Assembly: GCF_001279005.1 (NCBI RefSeq)
Contig: NZ_LGCN01000251.1
Location: forward strand, 124,001 to 188,000
Reading direction: 5' to 3'
Source of the DNA: Streptomyces caelestis
GTDB taxonomy: Bacteria > Actinomycetota > Actinomycetes > Streptomycetales > Streptomycetaceae
Length of the DNA: 64,000 nt
Every line of letters starts with the position of its first letter. Position 1 is the first letter of the stretch. Shown here one piece after another: positions 47,259 to 55,799 of the stretch. The position numbers were made by a program, and so were the translations under genes. The notes under the pieces were generated by a model, which saw only the letters and a program-made list of their open reading frames with translations, did not search any database and was not told the origin of the DNA.

Positions 47259-48068
47259 TCAGTCCCGTACGCACACGAAGACCGCCGTCCCCGGGATCAG
47301 GTTCCCGCGCAGCGGCGACCAGCCGCCCCACTCGGAGGTGTTCCAGGCCGGCCACTCCGGCTCCACCAGGTCCACCAGCCGGAACCCCGAGGCGACGACG
47401 TCACGGACGCGGTCCCCGAGCGTCCTGTGGTGCTCCACGTACACCGCGCGGCCCTCGTCGTCCTGCTCGACGTAGGGAGTGCGGTCGAAGTACGACGCGG
47501 ACACGCTCAGCCCCTCCGGGCCCGGCTCGTCCGGGAACGCCCAGCGGATCGGGTGCGTGACCGAGAAGACCAGCCGGCCGCCGGGCCGCAGCACCCGCCG
47601 CACCTCGCGCAGCACCAGCCGCGGATCGGCGACGAAGGGCAGCGCCCCGTAAGCCGAGCAGGCCAGGTCGAAGGAGCCGTCCGCGAACGGCAGCGCGCCC
47701 GCGTCGGCGCACACCAGCGGGAACGGCCCGCCGATCCGCAGCGCGTGCTGCAACTGCCGGTGCGAGATGTCCAGCGCCACCGGCCGCGCCCCCTGCGCGG
47801 CCAGCCAGCGCGAGCACTGCGCCGCGCCGGCGCCCAGCTCCAGGACGTCCCGTCCCGTCAGCTCCTCCGGCGGACCGAGCAGCTCGGCCTCCACCTCGTC
47901 CAGGCCCTCGGGCCCCCACACGAAGCGGTCGTCGCCGAGGAACGTGCCGTGCTCGACCTGGTACTCGTCCGCGTTGCGGTCCCACCAGCCCCGGTTGGCT
48001 CGGGAGCTCTCCGCGACGCCGGCCTGCCGCCGGGTCGCCTCCGGTTCGGGCGCTTCGGGCTCTTGGAT
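47259..48068 (-). CDS. Class I SAM-dependent methyltransferase with no canonical start codon
   Basis: A Rossmann-fold methyltransferase. SAM motif I is VLELGAGAAQCSRWLA, the acidic loop VALDIS, motif II CADAGALPFADGSFDLACS and motif III RRVLRPGGRLVFSVTHP. The family-conserved N-terminal stretch (NRGWWDRNADEYQ, HGTFLGDDRF) lies upstream of the first GTG at 47921, in open frame. No ATG, GTG or TTG occurs in frame up to a good AGGGAG site at about 48075-48080, where two ATC codons (48071, 48068) stand at initiation distance. The start is set at the second ATC with low certainty. Substrate unknown. It probably shares a transcript with hrpB, which begins four bases downstream. Confidence 0.78.
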   Translation of the reverse strand: MQEPEAPEPEATRRQAGVAESSRANRGWWDRNADEYQVEHGTFLGDDRFVWGPEGLDEVEAELLGPPEELTGRDVLELGAGAAQCSRWLAAQGARPVALDISHRQLQHALRIGGPFPLVCADAGALPFADGSFDLACSAYGALPFVADPRLVLREVRRVLRPGGRLVFSVTHPIRWAFPDEPGPEGLSVSASYFDRTPYVEQDDEGRAVYVEHHRTLGDRVRDVVASGFRLVDLVEPEWPAWNTSEWGGWSPLRGNLIPGTAVFVCVRD

Positions 48069-48209
48069 GATGGGCTCCCTCGTCGTACTCTTCCGTCCAG
48101 CCGGACCCCGGCGTGTCGCCGAAGGGTGTTCCTGGCCCCTGCGCGGCCTCGGATGACGGGAATTGTGCCGGTTATACGGCGATCCGCCCCGGGTGGGCGG
48201 CTTCGCGCA
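48069..48209. other. Divergent intergenic region between methyltransferase and rpsA promoter
   Basis: This stretch carries the Shine-Dalgarno element for the minus-strand methyltransferase at its left end. No gene is supported. The right side adjoins the rpsA promoter at 48210. Confidence 0.5.
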
Positions 48210-48238
48210 TTGACCCTGCCCGGCTGCCCCCGTATGCT
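48210..48238 (+). promoter_or_regulatory. Principal-sigma promoter of rpsA
   Basis: TTGACC (48210-48215), a 17-base spacer, then TATGCT (48233-48238): nearly ideal spacing and sequence for the HrdB housekeeping sigma factor. Transcription should start near 48245, giving a leader of about 190 bases before rpsA. Confidence 0.75.
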
Positions 48239-48380
48239 ACAAGTTGCGCTGCGAGCCTGCGCACCTCAGACGTAGCAGGCTGCGCTCGCATCTGTTGTAT
48301 GTCCCCTCGGTTGTCGAGGCGTCATCACCGTTTTCCCTGGTGAGCGCTTCCTTGGCTGTCCGGCTTCTGCAGAGCGAAAC

Positions 48381-48429
48381 GGGCTCCGGCGTAGCAGTAC
48401 CTACGACTTCAATGTCCGTACCGGAGCCC
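48381..48429 (+). promoter_or_regulatory. rpsA leader hairpin sequestering the SD-like element
   Basis: GGGCTCCGG pairs perfectly with CCGGAGCCC, enclosing a smaller GTAG/CTAC hairpin. The right arm contains GGAG, the only Shine-Dalgarno-like element before the rpsA ATG, which begins nine bases after the stem. An earlier stem-loop around AGCCTGC/GCAGGCT (about 48252-48278) lies in the same leader. The layout fits translational autocontrol or attenuation. Confidence 0.5.
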
Positions 48430-48437
48430 TTTCCCAC

Positions 48438-49931
48438 ATGACGAGCAGCACCGAGACCACCGCCACCACCCCGCAGGTAGCGGTCAACGACATCGGTAAC
48501 GAGGAAGCCTTCCTCGCCGCGATCGACGAGACGATCAAGTACTTCAACGACGGCGACATCGTCGACGGCGTCATCGTGAAGGTCGACCGGGACGAGGTCC
48601 TGCTCGACATCGGTTACAAGACCGAAGGCGTCATCCCGAGCCGCGAGCTCTCGATCAAGCACGACGTCGACCCCAACGAGGTCGTCGCCGTCGGTGACGA
48701 GATCGAAGCCCTTGTTCTCCAGAAGGAGGACAAGGAAGGCCGCCTGATCCTCTCGAAGAAGCGCGCCCAGTACGAGCGTGCCTGGGGCACCATCGAGAAG
48801 ATCAAGGAAGAGGACGGGATCGTCACCGGTACCGTCATCGAGGTCGTCAAGGGTGGTCTCATCCTCGACATCGGCCTCCGTGGCTTCCTCCCGGCCTCCC
48901 TGGTCGAGATGCGCCGCGTCCGCGACCTCCAGCCCTACGTGGGCAAGGAGCTCGAGGCCAAGATCATCGAGCTGGACAAGAACCGCAACAACGTGGTCCT
49001 GTCCCGCCGTGCCTGGCTGGAGCAGACCCAGTCCGAGGTCCGCCAGACGTTCCTCACCACCCTCCAGAAGGGTCAGGTCCGTTCCGGCGTCGTCTCCTCG
49101 ATCGTCAACTTCGGCGCCTTCGTGGACCTGGGTGGCGTCGACGGCCTGGTCCACGTCTCCGAGCTGTCCTGGAAGCACATCGACCACCCCTCCGAGGTCG
49201 TCGAGGTCGGCCAGGAGGTCACCGTCGAGGTCCTCGACGTCGACATGGACCGCGAGCGCGTCTCCCTGTCGCTGAAGGCGACCCAGGAAGACCCGTGGCA
49301 GCAGTTCGCCCGCACCCACCAGATCGGCCAGGTCGTGCCCGGCAAGGTCACGAAGCTGGTTCCGTTCGGTGCGTTCGTCCGCGTGGACGAGGGCATCGAG
49401 GGTCTGGTCCACATCTCCGAGCTGGCCGAGCGCCACGTGGAGATCCCGGAGCAGGTCGTCCAGGTCAACGACGAGATCTTCGTCAAGGTCATCGACATCG
49501 ACCTCGAGCGCCGTCGCATCAGCCTCTCGCTGAAGCAGGCCAACGAGGCCTTCGGCGCCGACCCGTCGGCGGTCGAGTTCGACCCGACCCTGTACGGCAT
49601 GGCCGCGTCCTACGACGACCAGGGCAACTACATCTACCCCGAGGGCTTCGACCCCGAGACCAACGACTGGCTCGAGGGCTACGAGGCTCAGCGCGAGGCG
49701 TGGGAGACCCAGTACGCCGAGGCGCAGCAGCGCTTCGAGCAGCACCAGGCGCAGGTCATCAAGTCCCGCGAGGCGGACGAGAAGGCCGCTGCCGAGGGTG
49801 GCGAGGACGTCGCCCCGGCCGCGTCCGGCGGCGGTTCGTACTCCTCCGAGGGCGGCGACCAGTCCGGTGCGCTGGCTTCGGACGAGGCGCTGGCCGCGCT
49901 GCGGGAGAAGCTGGCGGGCGGGCAGAGCTGA
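48438..49931 (+). CDS. rpsA: 30S ribosomal protein S1
   Basis: The 497-residue S1 protein binds mRNA on the 30S subunit and helps initiation, especially on structured or weakly matched leaders. Four S1 RNA-binding domains are visible, starting near residues 38 (GDIVDGVIVKVDRDEVLLDIG), 123, 208 (VRSGVVSSIVNFGAFVDLGG) and 293 (VVPGKVTKLVPFGAFVRVD); E. coli S1 has six. The C-terminal tail of about 120 residues is acidic and Glu/Gln-rich, ending in low complexity. The ATG at 48438 has no free ribosome-binding site. It has a strong promoter, structured leader and a 16-pair terminator. Confidence 0.98.
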   Translation: MTSSTETTATTPQVAVNDIGNEEAFLAAIDETIKYFNDGDIVDGVIVKVDRDEVLLDIGYKTEGVIPSRELSIKHDVDPNEVVAVGDEIEALVLQKEDKEGRLILSKKRAQYERAWGTIEKIKEEDGIVTGTVIEVVKGGLILDIGLRGFLPASLVEMRRVRDLQPYVGKELEAKIIELDKNRNNVVLSRRAWLEQTQSEVRQTFLTTLQKGQVRSGVVSSIVNFGAFVDLGGVDGLVHVSELSWKHIDHPSEVVEVGQEVTVEVLDVDMDRERVSLSLKATQEDPWQQFARTHQIGQVVPGKVTKLVPFGAFVRVDEGIEGLVHISELAERHVEIPEQVVQVNDEIFVKVIDIDLERRRISLSLKQANEAFGADPSAVEFDPTLYGMAASYDDQGNYIYPEGFDPETNDWLEGYEAQREAWETQYAEAQQRFEQHQAQVIKSREADEKAAAEGGEDVAPAASGGGSYSSEGGDQSGALASDEALAALREKLAGGQS

Positions 49932-49958
49932 ACGCTCTCCGCTGACGCCTAGCCGTTG

Positions 49959-49996
49959 ACTGAGGGGCCGTACCTTCCGGGGTACGGCCCCTCAGT
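49959..49996 (+). terminator. Intrinsic-type terminator after rpsA
   Basis: A perfect 16-pair stem (49959-49974 with 49981-49996) over the loop TTCCGG, 28 bases after the rpsA stop. Confidence 0.88.
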
Positions 49997-50149
49997 GCTG
50001 CGTTCCGGGGGCGCGGGCCGGGGGGCCCGTGCCCACGCGGCGCGGCCGCACGCCGGCACCGCCCCGCGCCCCCGGGATCCGTCCTCACCGGGGAATGTCA
50101 GTGGCGCGTGCCACGTTGTGCAGTACGAACACGAGGAGGAGCGGTCACT

Positions 50150-51088
50150 GTGCTTGATCCGCAGGGTTTGTACGCATGGGAGCCGAAGGGACTCGGCGTC
50201 GTCGACATGGCGCTGGCCCAGGAGTCGGCCGGACTTGTCATGCTCTACCACTTCGACGGATACATCGACGCGGGGGAGACCGGGGACCAGATCGTCGACC
50301 GGCTGCTCGACTCGCTGCCCCACCAGGTCGTCGCCCGGTTCGACCACGACCGGCTCGTCGACTACCGCGCCCGGCGCCCGCTGCTGACCTTCACCCGCGA
50401 CCGGTGGAGCGACTACGAGGTGCCCACGCTCGAGGTGCGCCTCGTCCAGGACGCCACGGGAGCGCCCTTCCTGCTGCTCTCCGGGCCCGAGCCGGACGTG
50501 GAGTGGGAGCGCTTCGCCGCCGCCGTCCAGCAGATCGTGGAGCGGCTCGGCGTACGCCTGTCGGTGAACTTCCACGGCATCCCCATGGGCGTCCCGCACA
50601 CCCGGCCCGTCGGCATCACCCCGCACGGCAACCGCGTCGACCTCGTCCCCGTGGCCGGCAGCGCCTTCGACGAGGCGCAGGTGCCCGGCAGCGCCGAGGC
50701 GCTCGTCGAGTACCGGCTCATGCAGGCCGGGCACGACGTCCTGGGCGTCGCCGCGCACGTGCCGCACTACATCGCCCGCTCCCCGTACCCGGACGCGGCG
50801 CTGACCGCCCTGGAGACCATCACGGCCGCGACGGGACTGGTCCTGCCCGGCGTCGCGCACGCGCTGCGCACCGACGCCCACCGCACCCAGACCGAGATCG
50901 ACCGCCAGATCCGGGAGGGCGACGAGGAGCTGACCGCCCTCGTCCAGGGCCTGGAGCACCAGTACGACGCCGCCGCTGGCGCGGAGACCCGGGGCAACAT
51001 GCTCGCCGAGCCGGTGGAGATCCCGTCTGCGGACGAGATCGGCCGCGAGTTCGAACGCTTCCTGGCGGAGCGGGAGGGCGACAACTGA
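50150..51088 (+). CDS. PAC2 (proteasome assembly chaperone 2) family protein
   Basis: A 312-residue PAC2-domain protein. It shows the family pattern of an early [55 protein letters not shown] and [19 protein letters not shown] near residue 205. Actinobacteria have a 20S proteasome, but a chaperone function for these relatives is not established, so the role is open. The GTG at 50150 is preceded by GAGGAGGAG; an upstream in-frame GTG lacks one. It is cytoplasmic, with a helical C-terminal tail. It runs toward coaE with a 31-base gap. Confidence 0.9.
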   Translation: MLDPQGLYAWEPKGLGVVDMALAQESAGLVMLYHFDGYIDAGETGDQIVDRLLDSLPHQVVARFDHDRLVDYRARRPLLTFTRDRWSDYEVPTLEVRLVQDATGAPFLLLSGPEPDVEWERFAAAVQQIVERLGVRLSVNFHGIPMGVPHTRPVGITPHGNRVDLVPVAGSAFDEAQVPGSAEALVEYRLMQAGHDVLGVAAHVPHYIARSPYPDAALTALETITAATGLVLPGVAHALRTDAHRTQTEIDRQIREGDEELTALVQGLEHQYDAAAGAETRGNMLAEPVEIPSADEIGREFERFLAEREGDN

Positions 51089-51119
51089 GGCCCTCCCGGC
51101 ACCCCCTAGGCTGCCTCTC

Positions 51120-51731
51120 ATGCTGAAAGTGGGCCTGACCGGCGGGATCGGCGCCGGCAAGAGCGAGGTGTCGCGGCTGCTCGTCGAGCACGGGGCCGTG
51201 CTGATCGACGCGGACCGCATCGCGCGCGAGGTCGTGGAACCGGGGACGCCCGGTCTGGCGGCGGTCGTGGACGCGTTCGGCGCGGAGGTCCTCACCGCGG
51301 ACGGCAGGCTCGACCGGCCCAAGCTGGGGTCCGTCGTCTTCGCCGACCCGGAGAGACTGGCCGTCCTCAACGCGATCGTCCACCCCTTGGTGGGCGCCCG
51401 CTCCCGCGAGCTGGAGGAGGCCGCCGCCGAGGACGCCGTCGTGGTCCACGACGTCCCCCTCCTCACGGAGAACGGCCTGGCCCCCCTCTACGACCTCGTG
51501 ATCGTCGTCGACGCGAGCCCCGGGACCCAGCTCGACCGGCTCGTGGGCCGGCGCGGCATGACGGCGGAGGACGCACGCGCGAGGATGGCCGCCCAGGCGA
51601 CCCGCGAGCAGCGCCGGGCGATCGCCGACATCGTCATCGACAACGACGTCCCCCTGGACGAGCTGGAACAGCGCGTCCGGGACGTGTGGTCCGAGCTCGT
51701 CCGCCGGTCGCGGACCACCCGCGTGGAATAG
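51120..51731 (+). CDS. coaE: Dephospho-CoA kinase
   Basis: A 203-residue kinase for the last step of coenzyme A synthesis, phosphorylating the ribose 3'-OH of dephospho-CoA. It has the P-loop [17 protein letters not shown], the [17 protein letters not shown] region, and [18 protein letters not shown]. Some actinobacterial CoaE proteins carry a C-terminal GrpB-like extension; this one does not. No Shine-Dalgarno sequence; a TAGGCT hexamer (51107-51112) ends seven bases before the ATG, which suggests a leaderless mRNA. Confidence 0.96.
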   Translation: MLKVGLTGGIGAGKSEVSRLLVEHGAVLIDADRIAREVVEPGTPGLAAVVDAFGAEVLTADGRLDRPKLGSVVFADPERLAVLNAIVHPLVGARSRELEEAAAEDAVVVHDVPLLTENGLAPLYDLVIVVDASPGTQLDRLVGRRGMTAEDARARMAAQATREQRRAIADIVIDNDVPLDELEQRVRDVWSELVRRSRTTRVE

Positions 51732-51781
51732 CGGGTGCCGGACGGGGCGTTGAACCCGTCCAGTGAGGGAAGGATTCCGCC

Positions 51782-52162
51782 GTGCCCGAGACCAGCGGTT
51801 CGACCGGACGTACGCCGGAAACGCACGTCATCGACTTCCGTGCCGCCGAGCACCTGCTCGCCTCCCGGGACCCGAGGGGCGCGGTGAAGCTGCTCGACGG
51901 CGTCATAGACGTCCACCCGGAGAACACCGCCGCGCGGCTGCTGCGCGCCCGCGCCTTCTTCGCGGCGGCCCAGCTGCGCCCCGCCGAGCTGGAGTTCTCC
52001 CTCGTCCTGGAGCGCGAGCCGGACAACGCCTTCGCCCACTTCGCCCTCGCCCGCACCTACCAGCGGCAGGGCCGCCCGCACCCGGCCAAGCGCCACTTCC
52101 GGCTGGCGGCCGCGCTGGACCCGAACCCGGAGTACCTGAAGGCGGCCCGCTTCGACACGTGA
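51782..52162 (+). CDS. Tetratricopeptide repeat protein
   Basis: A 126-residue protein made of about three TPR helix pairs: RAAEHLLASRDPRGAVKLLDGVI, ARLLRARAFFAAAQLRPAELEF and AHFALARTYQRQGRPHPAKRHF. TPR units mediate protein contacts; the partner is unknown. The GTG at 51782 follows AAGGA. It lies 50 bases after coaE in the same direction and is a compact cytoplasmic protein, found beside coaE in Streptomyces to my recollection. Confidence 0.88.
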   Translation: MPETSGSTGRTPETHVIDFRAAEHLLASRDPRGAVKLLDGVIDVHPENTAARLLRARAFFAAAQLRPAELEFSLVLEREPDNAFAHFALARTYQRQGRPHPAKRHFRLAAALDPNPEYLKAARFDT

Positions 52163-52169
52163 CGGTGCG

Positions 52170-52433
52170 CTACGGGCGGCTCCCCGGCGGCCGGTACGGA
52201 GGCACGTCGCGTCCCGGCTGGTAGTGCGGGCCCTGGCGGATGTGCCGCAGGACGACCACCAGGTCGACCGTGACGACCAGCCACAGCAGCCCGCAGACGA
52301 GGGCCCAGCCGGGGTGCCCCGCGAGCGCGAACGCCACCGTGCCGGACACTGTCCAGACCACGCCCCACACGCTCAGCCAGAACCGCATCCGCAGAGCACT
52401 GCGCGCGGTCGTCGGCTCACTGCCCGTACGCAT
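52170..52433 (-). CDS. DUF6343-like small membrane protein
   Basis: An 87-residue protein with two hydrophobic helices (FWLSVWGVVWTVSGTVAFALAG and WALVCGLLWLVVTVDLVVVL) and a Pro/Arg-rich C-terminus. The N-terminus MRTGSEPTTARSALRMR recalls the DUF6343 family of Streptomyces. ATG 52433 is chosen for that reason; an ATG at 52499 would add 22 unfamiliar residues. Function unknown. Convergent with the TPR gene, with only seven bases between. Confidence 0.78.
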   Translation of the reverse strand: MRTGSEPTTARSALRMRFWLSVWGVVWTVSGTVAFALAGHPGWALVCGLLWLVVTVDLVVVLRHIRQGPHYQPGRDVPPYRPPGSRP

Positions 52434-52567
52434 CGCGATCACCGCCCCGTCCGCGCCGGTCTCCCGGCACCGGGTGCCCGGAATCGTCTCCAGACCCACG
52501 TGTCACTCGGTCGGGTGAACCGGTGCGAAGGGGGAACGGGCGTGCGGACACGAACCGTTTGACGGGC

Positions 52568-53266
52568 ATGGAACGGAGAATGCGTGAGGGCCATGAGGGG
52601 ACGGGCCCGGGGGCGATCACCCCGGACGGCTGCGCGGTGGAGCTGTACGCGCGGCTGCCCGTCGGGGACGAGCCGGACGTCATCGCCGCCGCGGTGCCGG
52701 CGCGGGCGCGGATCCTGGAGCTGGGCAGCGGCGTCGGGCGGATGACCCACGCGCTGCTGGAGCGCGGCTTCGAGGTGACGGCGGTGGACGAGTCCGCCGG
52801 GATGCTGGAGCGGGTGCGCGGGGCGCGGACGATATGCGGCCCCGTGGAGCGCCTCGACCTCGGCGAGACGTTCGACGTGGTGCTGCTCGCGTCGTTCCTG
52901 GTGCACGCGGGGGACGTCGAGGTGCGGCGGGGCATGCTGCGCACCTGCGTGCGGCATCTGGCGAAGGGCGGGTGCGTGCTGATCCAGCGGGAGGGCGAGG
53001 ACTACCACACCGATGTGCCGCGCGAGCGGGTGGACCCGGCCGGCTTCACCGTGCGGATCGTGTCGGCGGAGCCGGTCGGCGACGGCGTCGACTCGGTGCA
53101 CGCGGAGTACGTGTTCCCGGACGCGACCTGGACCCAGACGTTCCGCGCCCGCCCGCTGACGAGGGAGCAGTTCGAGGAGGCGCTGGCGGAGGCGGGCCTG
53201 ACGGTGGAGCGGTACCTGACGGAGGACCGGACGTGGGTGAGGGCGGTGCCGGTGTCCGCCACCTGA
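52568..53266 (+). CDS. Class I SAM-dependent methyltransferase
   Basis: A 232-residue methyltransferase with SAM motif I in ILELGSGVGRMTHALLE, the acidic residue in VTAVDESAGML, FDVVLLASFLVH as motif II and HLAKGGCVLIQREGED as motif III. Substrate not predictable. Starts at ATG 52568 or ATG 52580 are both possible; CGGAG stands before the second. It is 15 bases from the convergent S4 gene stop. No pathway context is evident. Confidence 0.85.
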   Translation: MERRMREGHEGTGPGAITPDGCAVELYARLPVGDEPDVIAAAVPARARILELGSGVGRMTHALLERGFEVTAVDESAGMLERVRGARTICGPVERLDLGETFDVVLLASFLVHAGDVEVRRGMLRTCVRHLAKGGCVLIQREGEDYHTDVPRERVDPAGFTVRIVSAEPVGDGVDSVHAEYVFPDATWTQTFRARPLTREQFEEALAEAGLTVERYLTEDRTWVRAVPVSAT

Positions 53267-53281
53267 GCGCGCGGCCCGCGT

Positions 53282-53887
53282 TCAGGGCCGGGCCGCACCA
53301 CCGGCCCCCTTGTCCCGGGTCCTGCGCCCGCCCCCGGCTGTCCCGCGTCCGGCGGACCCGCCACGCCTGCCGGTTTCGCCGGACGCGGCGCCCGGGTCGC
53401 CGCCGCCCGGTCCGCCCGGTCCCGCGTGCCCACCGAACGGGCCGGGTCCGCCCAGCGCCCGCAGCCGTTCCAGCTCCCGGCGGTCACGCTTGGTCGGGCG
53501 GCCCGTGCCGCGGTCGCGGACGCCGGCCGGGGCGACGGCCTCGCGGGGCGGGGGCGGCGGGGAGTTGTCGACGTAGCACTGGACGGCCACCGGGGCGCCG
53601 ACCCGCTTGCGGATCAGCCGCTTGACGACGACGATCCGCTCCCGGGTCTCGGCCCGCAGCCGCACCTCGTCACCGACGCGGAGGGAGTGCGAGGGCTTCA
53701 CGCGCTCGCCGTTCACCCGGACGTGCCCGCCCTTGCAGGCGGCGGCGCCGAGCGACCGCGTCTTGACCAGCCGCACCGACCAGATCCAGCTGTCGATCCG
53801 TACGGACTCACCGCTGCCCGGACCGGCCGCCTCGGCGGCGGCCACGGCGGCGGCGACCTTGGGGTCCTCGGCACTCTCAGAAGCCAT
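53282..53887 (-). CDS. S4-domain RNA-binding protein (Hsp15-like)
   Basis: A 201-residue protein with an S4 RNA-binding domain at about residues 30-95: VRIDSWIWSVRLVKTRSLGAA, then GHVRVNGERVKPSHSLRVGDEV. The layout matches Hsp15/YlmH-type proteins that bind ribosomal RNA or stalled 50S-peptidyl-tRNA complexes. The C-terminal half (from about residue 120) is a Gly/Arg/Pro-rich disordered tail, probably adding RNA affinity. It is divergent from the uracil-DNA glycosylase gene across 75 bases. Confidence 0.9.
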   Translation of the reverse strand: MASESAEDPKVAAAVAAAEAAGPGSGESVRIDSWIWSVRLVKTRSLGAAACKGGHVRVNGERVKPSHSLRVGDEVRLRAETRERIVVVKRLIRKRVGAPVAVQCYVDNSPPPPPREAVAPAGVRDRGTGRPTKRDRRELERLRALGGPGPFGGHAGPGGPGGGDPGAASGETGRRGGSAGRGTAGGGRRTRDKGAGGAARP

Positions 53888-53962
53888 GGTCCCGACCTTA
53901 ACGCCCGGACCCGGCCGGTGGTGCGGGGGTTTTCGCCCGCCCCGAGCACCTACCGTGGAGCC

Positions 53963-54679
53963 ATGGACCCCCATGGCCTCGACCGGCTCGACCGGCGCAT
54001 CGCCGGCTGCCGCGCCTGTCCCCGGCTGGTCGACTGGCGCGAGGAGGTCGCCCGCACCAGAAGGGCCGCGTTCGCGGACTGGACGTACTGGGGGAGGCCG
54101 GTGCCCGGATTCGGGCCGGCGGACGCCCGGCTGCTGATCGTCGGCCTGGCGCCCGCGGCCCACGGCGGCAACCGCACCGGCCGGATGTTCACCGGGGACC
54201 GTTCCGGGGACGTGCTGTACCAGGCGCTGTACGACGTGGGGCTCGCCTCGCAGCCGGGCTCCACCCACGCCGGGGACGGTCTGGAGCTGTACGGCGTGCG
54301 CGTCACCTCGCCCGTGCACTGCGCCCCGCCCGCCAACAAGCCCACCCCCGAGGAGCGGGACACCTGCCGGCCCTGGCTGGTGCGGGAACTGCGCCTGCTG
54401 CGGCCGACGGTACGGGCCGCGCTCGTCCTCGGCGCCTTCGGCTGGCAGGCCGCGCTGCCCGCGTTCGCCGAGGCCGGCTGGACCGTGCCCCGGCCCCGGC
54501 CCGCCTTCGCGCACGGCGCCCACGTCACCCTGGACGCTCCCGACGGGCCCGGCCTCCACCTGCTCGGCTGCTTCCACGTCAGCCAGCGCAACACCTTCAC
54601 CGGCCGGCTCACCCCCGAGATGCTCCGCGAGGTGCTGCGCACGGCCGCCGGGGCGGCGGGCCTGCCCGCGCGGAAATGA
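53963..54679 (+). CDS. Uracil-DNA glycosylase, UDGb (family 5) type
   Basis: A 238-residue iron-sulfur uracil-DNA glycosylase that removes deaminated bases. Cluster cysteines are Cys16 and Cys19 (GCRACPRL) and two in the HCAPPANKPTPEERDTC region. Motif A, GLAPAAHGGNRTGRMFTGD, has Ala where family 4 has Glu/Asp, which is typical of UDGb with broad specificity. The C-terminal active loop is CFHVSQRNTFTGRLT. A TACCGT hexamer (53951-53956) lies six bases before the ATG, although GGAG is also there, so leaderless expression is possible. Confidence 0.93.
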   Translation: MDPHGLDRLDRRIAGCRACPRLVDWREEVARTRRAAFADWTYWGRPVPGFGPADARLLIVGLAPAAHGGNRTGRMFTGDRSGDVLYQALYDVGLASQPGSTHAGDGLELYGVRVTSPVHCAPPANKPTPEERDTCRPWLVRELRLLRPTVRAALVLGAFGWQAALPAFAEAGWTVPRPRPAFAHGAHVTLDAPDGPGLHLLGCFHVSQRNTFTGRLTPEMLREVLRTAAGAAGLPARK

Positions 54680-54715
54680 GATGAGCCGCCCCGCCGACGG
54701 CACTACGGTGTCCCG

Positions 54716-55684
54716 ATGGCCAGGTACCCGAAGATCGAACCGTACGACCACGGCATGCTCGACGTCGGCGACGGCAACCGCGTGTACTGGGAGACCAGCG
54801 GCAATCCGCGGGGCAAGCCCGCGGTGGTGCTGCACGGCGGACCGGGCTCCGGCGCCGGCCCGAACCTCCGGCGCTACTTCGACCCCGACGCCTACCGCAT
54901 CGTGCTGCTCGACCAGCGCGGCGCCGGCCGTTCGACACCGCCCGCGAGCGACCCCGCCACCGACATGGGCGTCAACACGACCGCCCACCTCATGGCGGAC
55001 CTGGAGCGGCTGCGCACCCACCTCGGCATCGAGCGGTGGCTGGTGTGGGGCGCGTCGTGGGGCTCGGTGCTCGGACTGCGGTACGCGCAGACCCATCCCG
55101 GGGTCGTGTCCGAACTCGTGCTGACCGCGGTCGCCACCGGTTCCCGGGCCGAAGTGGCCCTGCTGACCCGCGGACTGGGGCAGTTCTTCCCCGAGGCCCA
55201 CGCACGCTTCCTCGCCGCCCTGCCCGCCGGCGAGCGCGACGGCAACCTGGCCGCCGCCTGCAACAGGCTGCTGGAGTCACCCGACCCGCAGGTCAGGGAA
55301 CGGGCCGCGAAGGCGTGGACCGACTGGGAGACGGCGAGCATCCCGGCGCCCCCGGGCTCGGTCGCACGTTTCCAGGATCCGGTGTTCCGCATGGGCTTCG
55401 CCCGTACCGTCACCCACTACTGGGGCAACGACCACTTCCTCGGCGGCGAGGACGGAGGCGAGGGGGCCGTCCTGCGCGACGCCCACCTCCTCAGGGGCGT
55501 TCCCGGCACCCTCGTCCAGGGCAGCCTCGACTTCGGCAACCTCCTGGGCATCGTCTGGCGCCTCCATCACGCCTGGCCGGACAGCGAGTTGACGATCGTG
55601 GACGAGGCAGGCCACGACGCGGGCGACATGGGTGACGACGCACTGGTGGCGGCGACGGACCGGTACGCGCGCCGCGGCGCATGA
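54716..55684 (+). CDS. pip: Prolyl aminopeptidase (proline iminopeptidase)
   Basis: A 322-residue alpha/beta hydrolase releasing N-terminal proline from peptides. The oxyanion motif is HGGPGSGAGPN, followed by LLDQRGAGRS; the nucleophile Ser is in WGASWGSVLGLRYAQTHP; the Asp and His are in LVQGSLDF and DEAGHDAGD. The length is typical of the S33 family. No Shine-Dalgarno sequence; TACGGT (54704-54709) ends six bases before the ATG, so the mRNA may be leaderless. Confidence 0.94.
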   Translation: MARYPKIEPYDHGMLDVGDGNRVYWETSGNPRGKPAVVLHGGPGSGAGPNLRRYFDPDAYRIVLLDQRGAGRSTPPASDPATDMGVNTTAHLMADLERLRTHLGIERWLVWGASWGSVLGLRYAQTHPGVVSELVLTAVATGSRAEVALLTRGLGQFFPEAHARFLAALPAGERDGNLAAACNRLLESPDPQVRERAAKAWTDWETASIPAPPGSVARFQDPVFRMGFARTVTHYWGNDHFLGGEDGGEGAVLRDAHLLRGVPGTLVQGSLDFGNLLGIVWRLHHAWPDSELTIVDEAGHDAGDMGDDALVAATDRYARRGA

Positions 55685-55799
55685 ACGCCGCCCTTGCTCC
55701 AGAAGAGGGAAATCCGGCTCTCCGCAGGCATGGTCCGCGCGGTCGGCATACGCTTCCGACGAGGGGAGGGAAACACGGAATTCCAGCCGAGGAGGGCCG

